Of a DNA stretch of 40,754 nucleotides, positions 7,846 through 16,113 are shown one piece after another. Within the stretch, counting starts at the first letter, position 1; every line of letters begins with the position of its first letter. This stretch comes from an uncultured Bacilli bacterium. Lineage in GTDB: Bacteria; Bacillota_I; Bacilli_A; RF39; UBA660. A model generated the notes under the pieces. That model was not told the origin of the DNA. It saw only the letters and a program-made list of their open reading frames with translations, and did no database searches. The translations under genes and the position numbers were made by a program. The DNA lies in assembly GCA_934086145.1 (NCBI GenBank), contig CAKOHV010000017.1, positions 1 to 40,754 on the forward strand, written 5' to 3'.

Positions 7846-8326
7846 ATGGAACTTGAATTATCAAAGTAAAGCTTGAAGAAAAAGATATCTTGTATAGGTT
7901 GTTACAATTAGCCTTATATGATGGAAGTTATTACATATATAATATAATAAACAATCAGGGAATATTCGAATACAAATACTTTGAAGATTACTTTTTAGAT
8001 GAAACACGAGATAAATATTTTATAAAATATAATGGTAAGTTAGCTGGATTTGTCCTAATTAATGAAAATAACAAATTTAATTCCCAAGGCAAAACTATTG
8101 CTGAATTTTTAATATTGCCACCTTATCGAAGAAAACATCTTGGAAAAGAAGCTGCTATTAAAGCTTTTGAATTATATCCTGGCACCTGGAAGTTCAACCT
8201 ATGGAAAATAATCCTATAGCATATTCCTTTTGGAATAATGTTATTTCTGTGTATACTAAAGGACATTACGTTACTAGAAATGACGGCATAGAAAATATAT
8301 TTATATTTAATAACGAGGTCAAATAA
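7846..8326 (+). pseudogene. GNAT-family acetyltransferase with two frameshifts
   Basis: ATG 7846 follows a good AGGAAGTG site, but the frame hits TAA at 7867. Restoring one A near 7863-7865 joins it to the next frame: VKLEEKDILYRLL, then a GNAT core with AEFLILPPYRRKHLGKEA, whose RRKHLG matches the acetyl-CoA pyrophosphate loop (Q/R-x2-G-x-G/A). That frame stops early at 8217-8219. Restoring one G near 8188-8189 gives WEVQPMENNPIAYSFW and continues to TAA 8324-8326, as in intact GNAT proteins. The repaired product would be about 160 residues. Its stop overlaps the ATG of the next GNAT gene, so the two formed an operon. Both lesions are single bases in short homopolymers, so a sequencing error is possible; otherwise the gene is inactive. 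Confidence 0.8.
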
Positions 8327-8805
8327 TGAAAATAGTTGAATATGAAGATAAATATTTAGAAGATATTAGAGACTTATTGGTAGAACTTGAGGAATACATC
8401 GTTTTGATCGACAAAGACCACTTGGATCAAGTTCATCCAGAATATAGAGAAAAAATGGCTCTTTTAGATTTAAACGAAGTGAATAGCAACAATGGTAAAT
8501 GCTATCTAGCAATCAAGAATAATAAAGTACTAGGATTAATTATGGGATGTGTTACGTCATATGATGATTACTTAGATTATAAATGTCCCAAAAGAGGTGA
8601 AATAACCGAATTAATAGTTACTAAACAAATTAGAAGTCAAGGGATAGGTCAATTATTGATTGACAAAATCGAAGAATATTTTAAAAGTATTGGTTGTGAA
8701 TATGTTTTGGTAGATGTATTTGCTTACAATGAAAAGGCTCTTAAATTTTATGCCCCAAAAGGCTATCATCCCAGAATGTATACCAACATAAAAAAAATTA
8801 AATAA
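8326..8805 (+). CDS. GNAT-family N-acetyltransferase
   Basis: A complete 159-residue GNAT protein that would transfer an acetyl group from acetyl-CoA to an amine on a small molecule or protein. Motif A is clear: EITELIVTKQIRSQGIGQLL, with the acetyl-CoA loop R103-S-Q-G-I-G108. The C-terminal motif B (FAYNEKALKFYAPKGYHP) carries the tyrosine usual in this family. The N-terminal half with YLEDIRDLLVELEEYI holds the substrate-side helices. Its ATG overlaps the stop of the frameshifted GNAT gene by one base, so translation was probably coupled. The substrate is not predictable from sequence. Confidence 0.85.
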   Translation: MKIVEYEDKYLEDIRDLLVELEEYIVLIDKDHLDQVHPEYREKMALLDLNEVNSNNGKCYLAIKNNKVLGLIMGCVTSYDDYLDYKCPKRGEITELIVTKQIRSQGIGQLLIDKIEEYFKSIGCEYVLVDVFAYNEKALKFYAPKGYHPRMYTNIKKIK

Positions 8806-9064
8806 AGTATTTTTTTTCAGATTTCTTAATTCAAGATGTATTGGTAAAATTAAAAGTATGAATTCGGCAAACTGAAAATGCTATAAAATCTACCTATTAA
8901 AAGTTTATGTGTTTTGAAAAAAATATAATCAAAGGCTTAGTATTTTACAATTTTTAAAATAAAAATTTTTATAAAAAATATCTCTTAGCATAAATTTTAA
9001 CGAATAAAATTAACGTTTATTTCTCATACGAAAGACTTAATTTTTTCCTTTTTTTATAATATGT
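8806..9064. other. AT-rich gap, nothing recognised
   Basis: About 260 bases with no gene, no convincing terminator after the acetyltransferase and no RNA structure that I can support. Confidence 0.45.
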
Positions 9065-9085
9065 TATAATACCAGCAAATAAGGG
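9065..9085 (+). promoter_or_regulatory. -10 box and ribosome binding site of the kinase-like gene
   Basis: TATAAT (9065-9070) is followed by AAGGG (9081-9085). The site lies 9 bases before ATG 9095 and directly abuts ATG 9086, which favours the later start. Confidence 0.45.
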
Positions 9086-9094
9086 ATGGTGTGT

Positions 9095-10495
9095 ATGTTA
9101 GTAAAAAAATTACGTAGATTGGCAAAAAAAGCTGCTGCTACCCAAAAAATTAATTGTGAATTTGGTAACATCGAAGATGCTAATGTTGATTCTACGAAAC
9201 TGATGAATTTTATTATTAAGAAGTTGAATAGCTCGTTATTTAAAAATAAAAATGCTAAAATAATAACTAGTCATTTTGATGAAATTTTACCTAATCTTGA
9301 TAGTTATAGTTTGGATATCTTTTTTATAAAGATGGATTTTTTGATGGAATATCCTCAATTTAAAGAAAAATTTAATGAAGGTTTAAAAAAATGTACTTCT
9401 CAAAAAGTAATAAAGATTATTTTTAACAACATTTGGAATTCTATATTTGAAAATGAATATAATGAATTTATGTCTGGTTCAATTTTAGAAACCTTATCTG
9501 AAATGAATTTAGATGGAGACTTTAACTTAAATATTTTAAATACTTTGAATGCTGATAATCAAGCAAACTTTTTGCGATTACTAATTAAAAACAAATGTGT
9601 TATTCCTTATATGTTGGTTGAATATAAAGCTGACAATAAAAAAATAATATATGATAATTTATCTTTTGCTATTGAAAACGCTTCTAATTTGTATGCTTTA
9701 AAAAATTTTGTTGAAGAAAGACCTGATTTAGTTTTTCAAGTAAATGAGTATATCGATAAACATGAAGAAAAAGCCATAAATTCTATCTTTTGTGAAACTG
9801 AACATCTTGTCAAAATAACAGATCCTACTTTAAAAGAAATCATTAAATTAATTGTAAGAGATGTTATTAAAAATGAAAATGTAAAATTTTCTGATATTAC
9901 CTATAATGGAGGTGGCTTTTCGCGAATTTTATTAATTGGTGATAAAGTTGTTAAATTGGGAAATCGATTTACCAAAACTTTTCCTAACAATCCTTACATA
10001 ATTGCTCCACTGTTACGTAAAGAATTTAATTTTAATGGCGAATCTTGTTTTGTTGAAGTCACCGAACGCGTTGATACGAGTACAAAAGCTAGTACGGAAG
10101 AAATGTATCAGTTGTATAAAAATTTACGTGATTTAGGTCTTGTATGGACTGATGTAAAATCAATGAATACTGGTCGCTTAAAAAAAGAAAATATTATTCA
10201 TTGGCGTAATCATATAAATCCATCAGAAGAAATATTAAGTCTTGGTTCTAAAAGAGGAACAAATACTCTACAAGAAGGTGATTTAGTTATTTTGGATGCT
10301 GATTTTATTTATGATGAAAATGATCCTGAAATTGAGTACACAAATACTAAGCCGCTATGTGATAAATTTGAAAATCGTTATCAAGAAGAAAAGAAAAAAC
10401 TAGATGAATCAGCTTATTATTCTAAATTAATACCAAGTATGGAAGAAGATTTACCATCTTTGGCCATTGATGCTCCCAAAGGAATACGTAAATAA
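9095..10495 (+). CDS. Helical protein with divergent C-terminal kinase-like domain
   Basis: A 466-residue protein that I cannot assign to a named family. Residues 1 to about 260 are predicted mostly helical (basic start LVKKLRRLAKKAA, then helix after helix). From 270 on, the order of motifs follows the protein-kinase/aminoglycoside-kinase fold: a glycine-rich loop YNGGGFSRILLIGDKVVKLG with candidate ATP lysine K287; FVEVTERVD in the hinge position; a catalytic-loop-like GLVWTDVKSMNTGRL with D353-x4-N358; and a DFG-like VILDADF (D401, D403). The basic HRD and DFG forms are altered, so phosphotransfer activity is inferred, not shown. No membrane segment is present. Start 9095 is favoured by the ribosome binding site; 9086 is possible. 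It is monocistronic, in an accessory region, so it may be an effector, toxin or regulatory kinase. Confidence 0.7.
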   Translation: MLVKKLRRLAKKAAATQKINCEFGNIEDANVDSTKLMNFIIKKLNSSLFKNKNAKIITSHFDEILPNLDSYSLDIFFIKMDFLMEYPQFKEKFNEGLKKCTSQKVIKIIFNNIWNSIFENEYNEFMSGSILETLSEMNLDGDFNLNILNTLNADNQANFLRLLIKNKCVIPYMLVEYKADNKKIIYDNLSFAIENASNLYALKNFVEERPDLVFQVNEYIDKHEEKAINSIFCETEHLVKITDPTLKEIIKLIVRDVIKNENVKFSDITYNGGGFSRILLIGDKVVKLGNRFTKTFPNNPYIIAPLLRKEFNFNGESCFVEVTERVDTSTKASTEEMYQLYKNLRDLGLVWTDVKSMNTGRLKKENIIHWRNHINPSEEILSLGSKRGTNTLQEGDLVILDADFIYDENDPEIEYTNTKPLCDKFENRYQEEKKKLDESAYYSKLIPSMEEDLPSLAIDAPKGIRK

Positions 10496-11026
10496 GATGC
10501 AATCATTGTTTATTAGATTACTATTTTTAGCAAATTATTAATTATTATAGGTGAGATAAATAAGTAAAATAAATGATATCTTTTTTGATAAAACCCATTT
10601 ATGTTATTTGATTATCCAAAACCAGTTCTAATTACTAAGTTACTTATAGAATAGAATGTTTTGTCCTCAATAAATTTCCTTTTCAATTTAATATTCATAT
10701 TATACTATTCAATGTCAAAAGTAAAAGGCTTACATAAAGTTATTGCATATATTATATTGTTTCTATTTAAGATTGGTAGAAAGATAGGTAAAAAACAACT
10801 TTTGTAAAAAGCAACATAACGTTGCTTTTTTTGATGACTAAACAAGTTATTTTAGTATGAAACAGACTTTTGGCAGGTTAAAAGGTAATATCATAGTTGT
10901 CCATCTTACTTACTATCTAACATTTTTAAAACAATCAAATAGAACCTTACCAAGATTTATCGTATAGTGATATCTCTTCTGAAATATTTATTTCTTTACA
11001 AAAAATGTTAACCGACAAAACTAACC
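10496..11026. other. Gap with decayed coding scraps and an orphan terminator
   Basis: There is no intact gene. An 18-codon frame at 10601-10654 reads MLFDYPKPVLITKLLIE, like the FxYPKPVxLIKxLI segment of type III (Mod) DNA methyltransferases. A frame at 10857-10967 (MKQTFGRLKGNII...) and one at 10930-11040 (QIEPYQDLSYSDISSEIF...) overlap and could be two frames of one decayed gene; a transposase is possible. A strong terminator at 10806-10832 has no intact gene before it. Confidence 0.35.
10806..10832 (+). terminator. Strong orphan terminator
   Basis: A perfect 10-bp stem AAAAAGCAAC/GTTGCTTTTT (10806-10815 with 10821-10830), a 5-base loop and a T-run. It is about 310 bases downstream of the kinase-like gene. 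It either ends a long 3' tail of that transcript or is left from a lost gene. Confidence 0.75.
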
Positions 11027-11056
11027 TTGGCTATCTTTAAAGCAATTTGGTATAAT
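11027..11056 (+). promoter_or_regulatory. Promoter of the dehydrogenase gene
   Basis: TTGGCT (11027-11032) and TATAAT (11051-11056) have an 18-bp spacer. GGAGGG follows and ATG 11082 starts the gene. Confidence 0.6.
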
Positions 11057-11081
11057 AAAAATATAATTGGAGGGATAAATT

Positions 11082-12110
11082 ATGAAAGCTTTAACACTTG
11101 TAGAGCAAAAAAAATTTACAATAATAGAGAAAGAAATTCCAAAACCAACTGGAAATAAAGTAGTTATAAAAGTTAAAAATACTGGTATTTGCGGGTCAGA
11201 TATTCACATGATTTGGCAAACTGGATACAATGCTGGAACTAATTTTGTTATCGGGCACGAATTTGCTGGTAAGATATACGATGCTGGTAGCAGCACAACT
11301 TTTAAAAAAGGTGATAGAGTAGTTGCTATGGAAATAGATTCATGCTTAAAAGACACATGTGAATTCTGTGGAACAAACCGTGAAAATATTTGTGATCATG
11401 TTCTTGAAGGCGGACCTGGAATAGGAACAGACGGTGGTTATGGTCAATACGTTGCTGTAAGAGAAGATATGGTAAGATTTTTACCAGACAATGTTAGTTA
11501 TGTTTCCGGCGCAATGGTAGAACCAGCATCTATTTCTATGCATGGCTTAAAATTAGCTCAAGTAAATGAACATAGTACCATATTGATTACCGGATGTGGT
11601 CCAATTGGTATGTTCGCTGCCGCTTGCGCTCATGCTTTAGGAATTGAAAATGTTTATATTACTGAAACAAATTCAGAAAGAATAGAATTGGTAAAAAAAT
11701 CAGGTTTTGTCAAAGAAGCCTTTAATGGCAAAGATGAAACCTTAAACGAAAAGCTTAGTGAAGTAGCTCCTACTGGCTTTGATGCCGTAATAGAATGTTC
11801 TGGTAATAAAATAGCTAGTACAACTGGTTTGAATCATTTGAAAAAAGGTGGTCATATGGTCATGATTGCTTATGGTGATGCTCCAGAAATAAATGTCTTT
11901 AACTTTGTAAATAGTGAATTCCATCTATCTGGTAGTTTATTCTTTAAAACGGAAGAATTTGAAGAAGTTATTAACCTTATGCATGAAGGAAAATTAAATT
12001 TGGAACCATATGCAAAATTAATTGAGATGGAAGATGTTCAACAGTCATTAGAAAATTTTGAAAAAGGTTTAGACTGTCCTATTAAATTTGTTATCAAAAT
12101 GAATGAATAA
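11082..12110 (+). CDS. Zinc-dependent medium-chain alcohol/polyol dehydrogenase
   Basis: A 342-residue medium-chain dehydrogenase/reductase that oxidises a secondary alcohol with NAD(P). Catalytic-zinc ligands are visible in GICGSDIH (Cys) and GHEFAG (His-Glu), with the family's VEP glutamate in MVEPASIS. The structural-zinc cysteines are in SCLKDTCEFCGTNRENIC, spaced C-x4-C-x2-C-x7-C; the usual first gap is two residues. The Rossmann motif TGCGPIGMFAA gives G-x-G-x2-G. The closest families by pattern are sorbitol, threonine and butanediol dehydrogenases, and I cannot choose among them. Start, promoter and GGAGG site agree. It is monocistronic with its own terminator, so it is probably a stand-alone catabolic or redox enzyme. 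Confidence 0.85.
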   Translation: MKALTLVEQKKFTIIEKEIPKPTGNKVVIKVKNTGICGSDIHMIWQTGYNAGTNFVIGHEFAGKIYDAGSSTTFKKGDRVVAMEIDSCLKDTCEFCGTNRENICDHVLEGGPGIGTDGGYGQYVAVREDMVRFLPDNVSYVSGAMVEPASISMHGLKLAQVNEHSTILITGCGPIGMFAAACAHALGIENVYITETNSERIELVKKSGFVKEAFNGKDETLNEKLSEVAPTGFDAVIECSGNKIASTTGLNHLKKGGHMVMIAYGDAPEINVFNFVNSEFHLSGSLFFKTEEFEEVINLMHEGKLNLEPYAKLIEMEDVQQSLENFEKGLDCPIKFVIKMNE

Positions 12111-12114
12111 AATT

Positions 12115-12151
12115 AATTGGTTAACGCTCTTTAGTTTAACCAATTTTTCTT
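12115..12151 (+). terminator. Terminator of the dehydrogenase gene
   Basis: A 10-bp perfect stem AATTGGTTAA/TTAACCAATT (12115-12124 with 12136-12145), an 11-base loop and TTTCTTTCT. Confidence 0.75.
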
Positions 12152-12284
12152 TCTAACTTTGTTTATCCTCAAGTTTTAATTATATTAATAAGAATTGTTT
12201 AATTTATAAATCTTTTGTAAAAAAATTATTTGCTCAAAGTTTGAAAACTATGTATGATATGTCCTTTGTCTAATGTAAGATAAA

Positions 12285-12310
12285 TATGCTAATTCAAAGT
12301 AAATAGCATA
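12285..12310. repeat. Inverted repeat just upstream of the mnmA promoter
   Basis: TATGCTA (12285-12291) and TAGCATA (12304-12310) are 7-bp inverted arms 12 bases apart, ending 8 bases before the -35 box. It could be an operator, but the arms are short and AT-rich. Confidence 0.3.
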
Positions 12311-12318
12311 CATTGGTA

Positions 12319-12348
12319 TTGAAAAATAGTACTAAAAAGTTGTAAAAT
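12319..12348 (+). promoter_or_regulatory. Promoter of mnmA
   Basis: TTGAAA (12319-12324) and TAAAAT (12343-12348) with an 18-bp spacer precede AGAGGGTG and ATG 12373. Confidence 0.5.
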
Positions 12349-12372
12349 AACTAAAAGAAAGAGGGTGTTCCC

Positions 12373-13482
12373 ATGGGTAAAAAAGTAGTAGTAGGAATGA
12401 GTGGTGGCGTTGATTCATCAGTAGCAGCGATTCTTCTTCAAAAACAAGGATATGAAGTTATTGGTTTATTTATGCGTAATTGGGATTCTTTTGCTGACGG
12501 CGAACTAGAAGGAGCACCAACTACTCAAGAAGGTATTTGCCCTCAAGAAGTAGATTATAATGATGCTAAGAAAGTTTGCGATAAATTGGGAATACCTCTC
12601 CATCGTAAGGATTTTATTAAAGAATATTGGGATTATGTTTTTACATATTTTCTAGATGAACTAAAAAAAGGTCGTACTCCTAATCCAGATATTATGTGTA
12701 ATAAGTACATTAAATTTGATCAATTTGCTACAGAGGCTGAAAAACTAGGTGCTGATTATATTGCCACCGGCCATTATTGCCGTATCAAAGATGGTCACTT
12801 GTTAAGAGCTATTGACGATAATAAAGATCAATCTTACTTTTTATCTCAAGTTTCTAAAAAACAATTAGAAAAAGTACTATTCCCTGTTGGCGATATGAAA
12901 AAACCAGATGTTCGTAAAATTGCTGAAGAATATGGCCTTGTCACTGCTAATAAAAAAGATTCAACCGGCATTTGCTTTATTGGTGAAAGGAATTTTTCTA
13001 ACTTTTTAAAAAATTATTTACCAAATAAACCAGGTGATATCGTTGATATCCGTACCAATGAAAAAATAGGTGAGCATATTGGCTTAATGCACTATACGAT
13101 AGGTCAAAGAAGAGGTTTAGATATTGGTGGCACCAAAGATCGTATGTTTGTTGTTGGTAAAGATTTAAATAAAAACATTCTTTATATAGCAACCGGTGAT
13201 GATAATGAATACTTAATAACTGACTCATGCCTTGTTGACCAAGTAAATTGGACTTATGAAGAAAAAATAACAGAATGTACAGCTAAATTTAGATATCGTC
13301 AAAAAGACGTTGCTGTAACCTTAAAATGGTTAGATAACAACGAGGTAGAAGTTTTATATCCACAAGGAGTAAAGTCTGTCACACCTGGTCAAGCATGTGT
13401 ATTTTATAAAGATGATATTTGTTTGGGTGGCGGCATTATCAAAACTGTTAAAAAAAATGGCGAAAAGCTTTGGTACTTATAA
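12373..13482 (+). CDS. mnmA: tRNA-specific 2-thiouridylase MnmA
   Basis: MnmA puts sulfur on position 2 of the wobble uridine U34 in tRNA-Lys, -Glu and -Gln, using ATP and a persulfide from a cysteine desulfurase. The 369 residues match the usual length. The N-terminal PP-loop is SGGVDSS (10-16). The two catalytic cysteines are C109 (NPDIMCNKYIKF) and C201 (STGICFIGERNF). The segment TGHYCRI and the C-terminal beta-barrel part ending GGGIIKTVKK are typical. The start has AGAGGGTG upstream. The gene is monocistronic with a promoter and a terminator; no cysteine desulfurase gene is adjacent. Confidence 0.95.
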   Translation: MGKKVVVGMSGGVDSSVAAILLQKQGYEVIGLFMRNWDSFADGELEGAPTTQEGICPQEVDYNDAKKVCDKLGIPLHRKDFIKEYWDYVFTYFLDELKKGRTPNPDIMCNKYIKFDQFATEAEKLGADYIATGHYCRIKDGHLLRAIDDNKDQSYFLSQVSKKQLEKVLFPVGDMKKPDVRKIAEEYGLVTANKKDSTGICFIGERNFSNFLKNYLPNKPGDIVDIRTNEKIGEHIGLMHYTIGQRRGLDIGGTKDRMFVVGKDLNKNILYIATGDDNEYLITDSCLVDQVNWTYEEKITECTAKFRYRQKDVAVTLKWLDNNEVEVLYPQGVKSVTPGQACVFYKDDICLGGGIIKTVKKNGEKLWYL

Positions 13483-13521
13483 TTTATGATATTTTATCCA
13501 TAATAATATTTAGTTATATAT

Positions 13522-13550
13522 GAGAAGTAACAATGTTATTTCTCTTTTTT
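13522..13550 (+). terminator. Terminator of mnmA
   Basis: A 10-bp stem with one G-U pair (13522-13531 with 13535-13544), a 3-base loop and six T. Confidence 0.75.
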
Positions 13551-13595
13551 GCCGTTTTATAGGGAAACAAGATATTGAGTAATAATAAACTATGA

Positions 13596-13612
13596 TATAA
13601 TAAAATAGGTGA
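13596..13612 (+). promoter_or_regulatory. -10 box and ribosome binding site of prfB
   Basis: TATAAT (13596-13601) is followed at once by AGGTGA (13607-13612). The transcript would begin at or next to the ribosome binding site. An in-frame GTG (13609) lies inside this site, so TTG 13618 is the better start. Confidence 0.45.
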
Positions 13613-13617
13613 TTAAA

Positions 13618-14710
13618 TTGGAAATTAAAATTTTAAGTAATAAAATTGAAGAATTAAAAAATAAATTAAATGATATTGGGAGGTCACTTTGACATTGCTA
13701 CCAAAAAAAATAGGTTAAATGCTATTGCTGAAGAAATGAATGAACCCAACTTTTGGAATGATTTACCAAAGGCTAATAAACTTAACAAAGAAATGTCATT
13801 ACTAAAAAAAGAAGTTAGTTTATATGACAGTTTACTTGAAAAAATAAATTCACATGAGGAAATGTTGGAATTGTTATCTTTGGAATATAACGATGAATTA
13901 TCGACAGAAGTATTTGATGATTTGCTAGATGTTGAGAAAGATGTTAACGAGTTAGAAATAAATACTTTGTTTAATAATGAATATGATAATAGTGACTGCT
14001 ATCTAGAAATTCATCCGGGAGCTGGTGGAACAGAAAGCTGTGATTGGGCGAGTATGTTATTAAGAATGTATCAACGTTTTTGTGATAAAGTAAATTTTAA
14101 ATATCAAGTGATGGAAGAACAACCAGGTGAAGAAGCTGGAATTAAATCCGTAACTCTTCATATTGAAGGAGAATATGCGTATGGTTATTTGAAATGTGAA
14201 AAAGGCGTTCATCGTCTTGTAAGAATTTCTCCATTCGATTCTAATAAGCGTCGTCATACATCTTTTGCTTCTGTTTTAGTAATTCCCGAAATTGATCAAA
14301 GTATTAATGTCGATATCAAAGATGAAGATATAAGAATTGATACATTCTGTGCCAGTGGCCATGGTGGACAAGGTGTTAATACAACTCCATCAGCCGTAAG
14401 AATAACACACTATCCAAGTAAAATAGTTGTAACTTGTCAAAATGAACGAAGTCAATTACAAAATAAAGAACAAGCTATGAAAGTCCTAAAAAGTAAACTA
14501 TATCAATTAGAATTGGAAAAAAAAGAACGTGAAATAAGCAACTTAAAAGGAATCAATTCTGGTATCGATTTTGGTAGTCAAATTAGGAGTTATGTCTTAG
14601 AACCATATACTATGGTCAAAGATAATCGAAGCAATTATGAAACATCAGAAGCATCTAAAGTATTAGATGGTGATATCGCGCCAATTATTGAATCTATTTT
14701 AAAATTATAA
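13618..14710 (+). CDS. prfB: Peptide chain release factor 2, read through a programmed +1 frameshift
   Basis: RF2 ends translation at UGA and UAA. The gene is in two frames: 13618-13689, then 13691-14710 after skipping one base, giving about 363 residues, the normal length. The zero frame starts TTGGAAATT and meets TGA at 13690-13692, immediately after CTT. The second frame gives DIATKKNR and the RF family's EPNFWND. The codon-recognition tripeptide SPF is at about 204-206 and the peptidyl-hydrolysis motif GGQ at about 249-251. The GGQ surroundings are SGHGGQGVN where most RF2 have SGAGGQHVN. TTG 13618 has AGGTGA 5 bases upstream; GTG 13609 is an alternative. No terminator separates it from tilS and ftsH, so the three may be cotranscribed. 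Confidence 0.95.
13676..13692 (+). promoter_or_regulatory. RF2 autoregulatory frameshift site
   Basis: GGGAGG (13678-13683), an internal Shine-Dalgarno-like element, stands three bases before CTT TGA C (13687-13693). This is the conserved RF2 slip site. When RF2 is scarce the ribosome pauses at UGA and slips +1 into the long frame; when it is abundant, translation stops after 24 codons. Confidence 0.95.
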
Positions 14711-14760
14711 TTGCTATTAATTGAATAATAAGATAAAATACACAAAAAAGAGGCGATTAG

Positions 14761-16080
14761 ATGAATGAAACTGTTGCTTATTTAAAAAGTTTATTAAAAG
14801 AAAATGATACTATAGTTGTTGGTTTATCTGGTGGACCAGATTCGATGTGTCTAGTTGATATTTTAAAAAAACTTCCTTTCAAAATAAATATAATATGTGC
14901 ACACATAAATCATAATATTCGGCCAGAAAGCGCTGCAGAATTGGAATTTGTTAAAGAATATTGTGAAACAAGCAATCTTAAAGTTTATACTACAAAATTT
15001 GCTAAAAAAAGTAATGAAATTGATTATAATGAAGCTGAATTACGAGAATTAAGATATGCCTTTTTCGAAAAAATTGTCAAAGAAAACAACGCTAAATATT
15101 TATTTACAGCACACCATGGTGATGATTTAATTGAAACCATTTTAATGCGTATTTCTAGAGGCTCTAACATTAAAGGATATAGTGGCTTTCAAGTTATAAA
15201 CGCCAAAAATGATTATTTCATTGTTAAGCCTTTGATTTACATGACTAAACAAGAAATCTTAGATTATAATGAAGAACATAAAATAAGTTATGTTTTAGAT
15301 CAAACAAACTATACTAAAGAGCATACTCGCAATCGTTATCGTCAAACTATTTTACCTTTTTTAAAAAAAGAAAATGAACATATTCATTTGAAATATTTGA
15401 AATTTAGTAATGAATTATATAAATACTATAATTATGTTGATTGTGAAGTTACTAAAGAACTTCAAAAAAGATATAAAAACAAAGTACTTGATCTTAAAAA
15501 TTATACTAAGTTAGATCCTTTACTTCAAACCAAAATAATCGAAAGAGTTCTTGATGATAATTATGAAAAAAATTTATATTTAGTTAGTGATAAGCATATG
15601 TATTTAATTCTTGATTTAATTAATAATCCTAAACCTAATATTGAGTTGAATTTGCCAGACAACCTTCGAATTATTAAAAGTTACAATTCTTTAAAAATAA
15701 CTCGTAAAACTAAAAAGGATATTAAATACCACATAATTATTAGTAATACTACTTTATTACCTAATGGCAAAGTAATTGAAATTAAAGAAGAAAGCGATTC
15801 TACAAGTAATAATTGTATTCGTCTTAATAGTAGTGAGATTAAGTTGCCATTATTTGTGAGAAATCGCAAAGAGGGTGATCGAATGGTTATTAAAAACATG
15901 AAAAATTCTAAGAAAATAAAAGATATTTTTATTGATTTGAAGTTAAATGAAGAAGAACGTAATCTGCAACCGATTGTTGTTGATAGTAATGATAATATTA
16001 TTTGGTTACCAGGTTTAAAAAAATCGCAATTTGATAAAGCAAATAATGAATTTTATGATATAATACTATGGTATAATTAA
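14761..16080 (+). CDS. tilS: tRNA(Ile)-lysidine synthase
   Basis: TilS joins lysine to C34 of the minor tRNA-Ile (CAU anticodon) with ATP, converting a Met-like anticodon into one that reads AUA. It is normally essential, which fits an AT-rich genome that uses many AUA codons. The PP-loop is GLSGGPDSMC (21-30). Further family marks are HINHNIRPES, FTAHHGDDLIETILMR, NRYRQTILPF and the C-terminal domain with RNRKEGDRM. Length is 439 residues. The ribosome binding site is AAAGAGGCG before ATG 14761. It lies between prfB and ftsH; in many Bacilli hpt sits between tilS and ftsH, but here it is missing. Confidence 0.93.
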   Translation: MNETVAYLKSLLKENDTIVVGLSGGPDSMCLVDILKKLPFKINIICAHINHNIRPESAAELEFVKEYCETSNLKVYTTKFAKKSNEIDYNEAELRELRYAFFEKIVKENNAKYLFTAHHGDDLIETILMRISRGSNIKGYSGFQVINAKNDYFIVKPLIYMTKQEILDYNEEHKISYVLDQTNYTKEHTRNRYRQTILPFLKKENEHIHLKYLKFSNELYKYYNYVDCEVTKELQKRYKNKVLDLKNYTKLDPLLQTKIIERVLDDNYEKNLYLVSDKHMYLILDLINNPKPNIELNLPDNLRIIKSYNSLKITRKTKKDIKYHIIISNTTLLPNGKVIEIKEESDSTSNNCIRLNSSEIKLPLFVRNRKEGDRMVIKNMKNSKKIKDIFIDLKLNEEERNLQPIVVDSNDNIIWLPGLKKSQFDKANNEFYDIILWYN

Positions 16081-16113
16081 ATTTATGTAAAAAAACGAAA
16101 AGGAGAGAAATAA

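Noticed and set aside
13492..13503. DnaA-box-like TTATCCATA, with similar TTATCCAAA near 10611 and TTATCAACA near 34085
   Set aside because: They are single, far apart and each has a mismatch. No cluster, no AT-rich unwinding element next to them and no dnaA gene, so no origin is called.
13690..13692. UGA read as tryptophan (mollicute code 4)
   Set aside because: The genome has RF2 with its UGA-dependent frameshift, genes end at UGA/UAA/UAG as expected and Trp positions use UGG.
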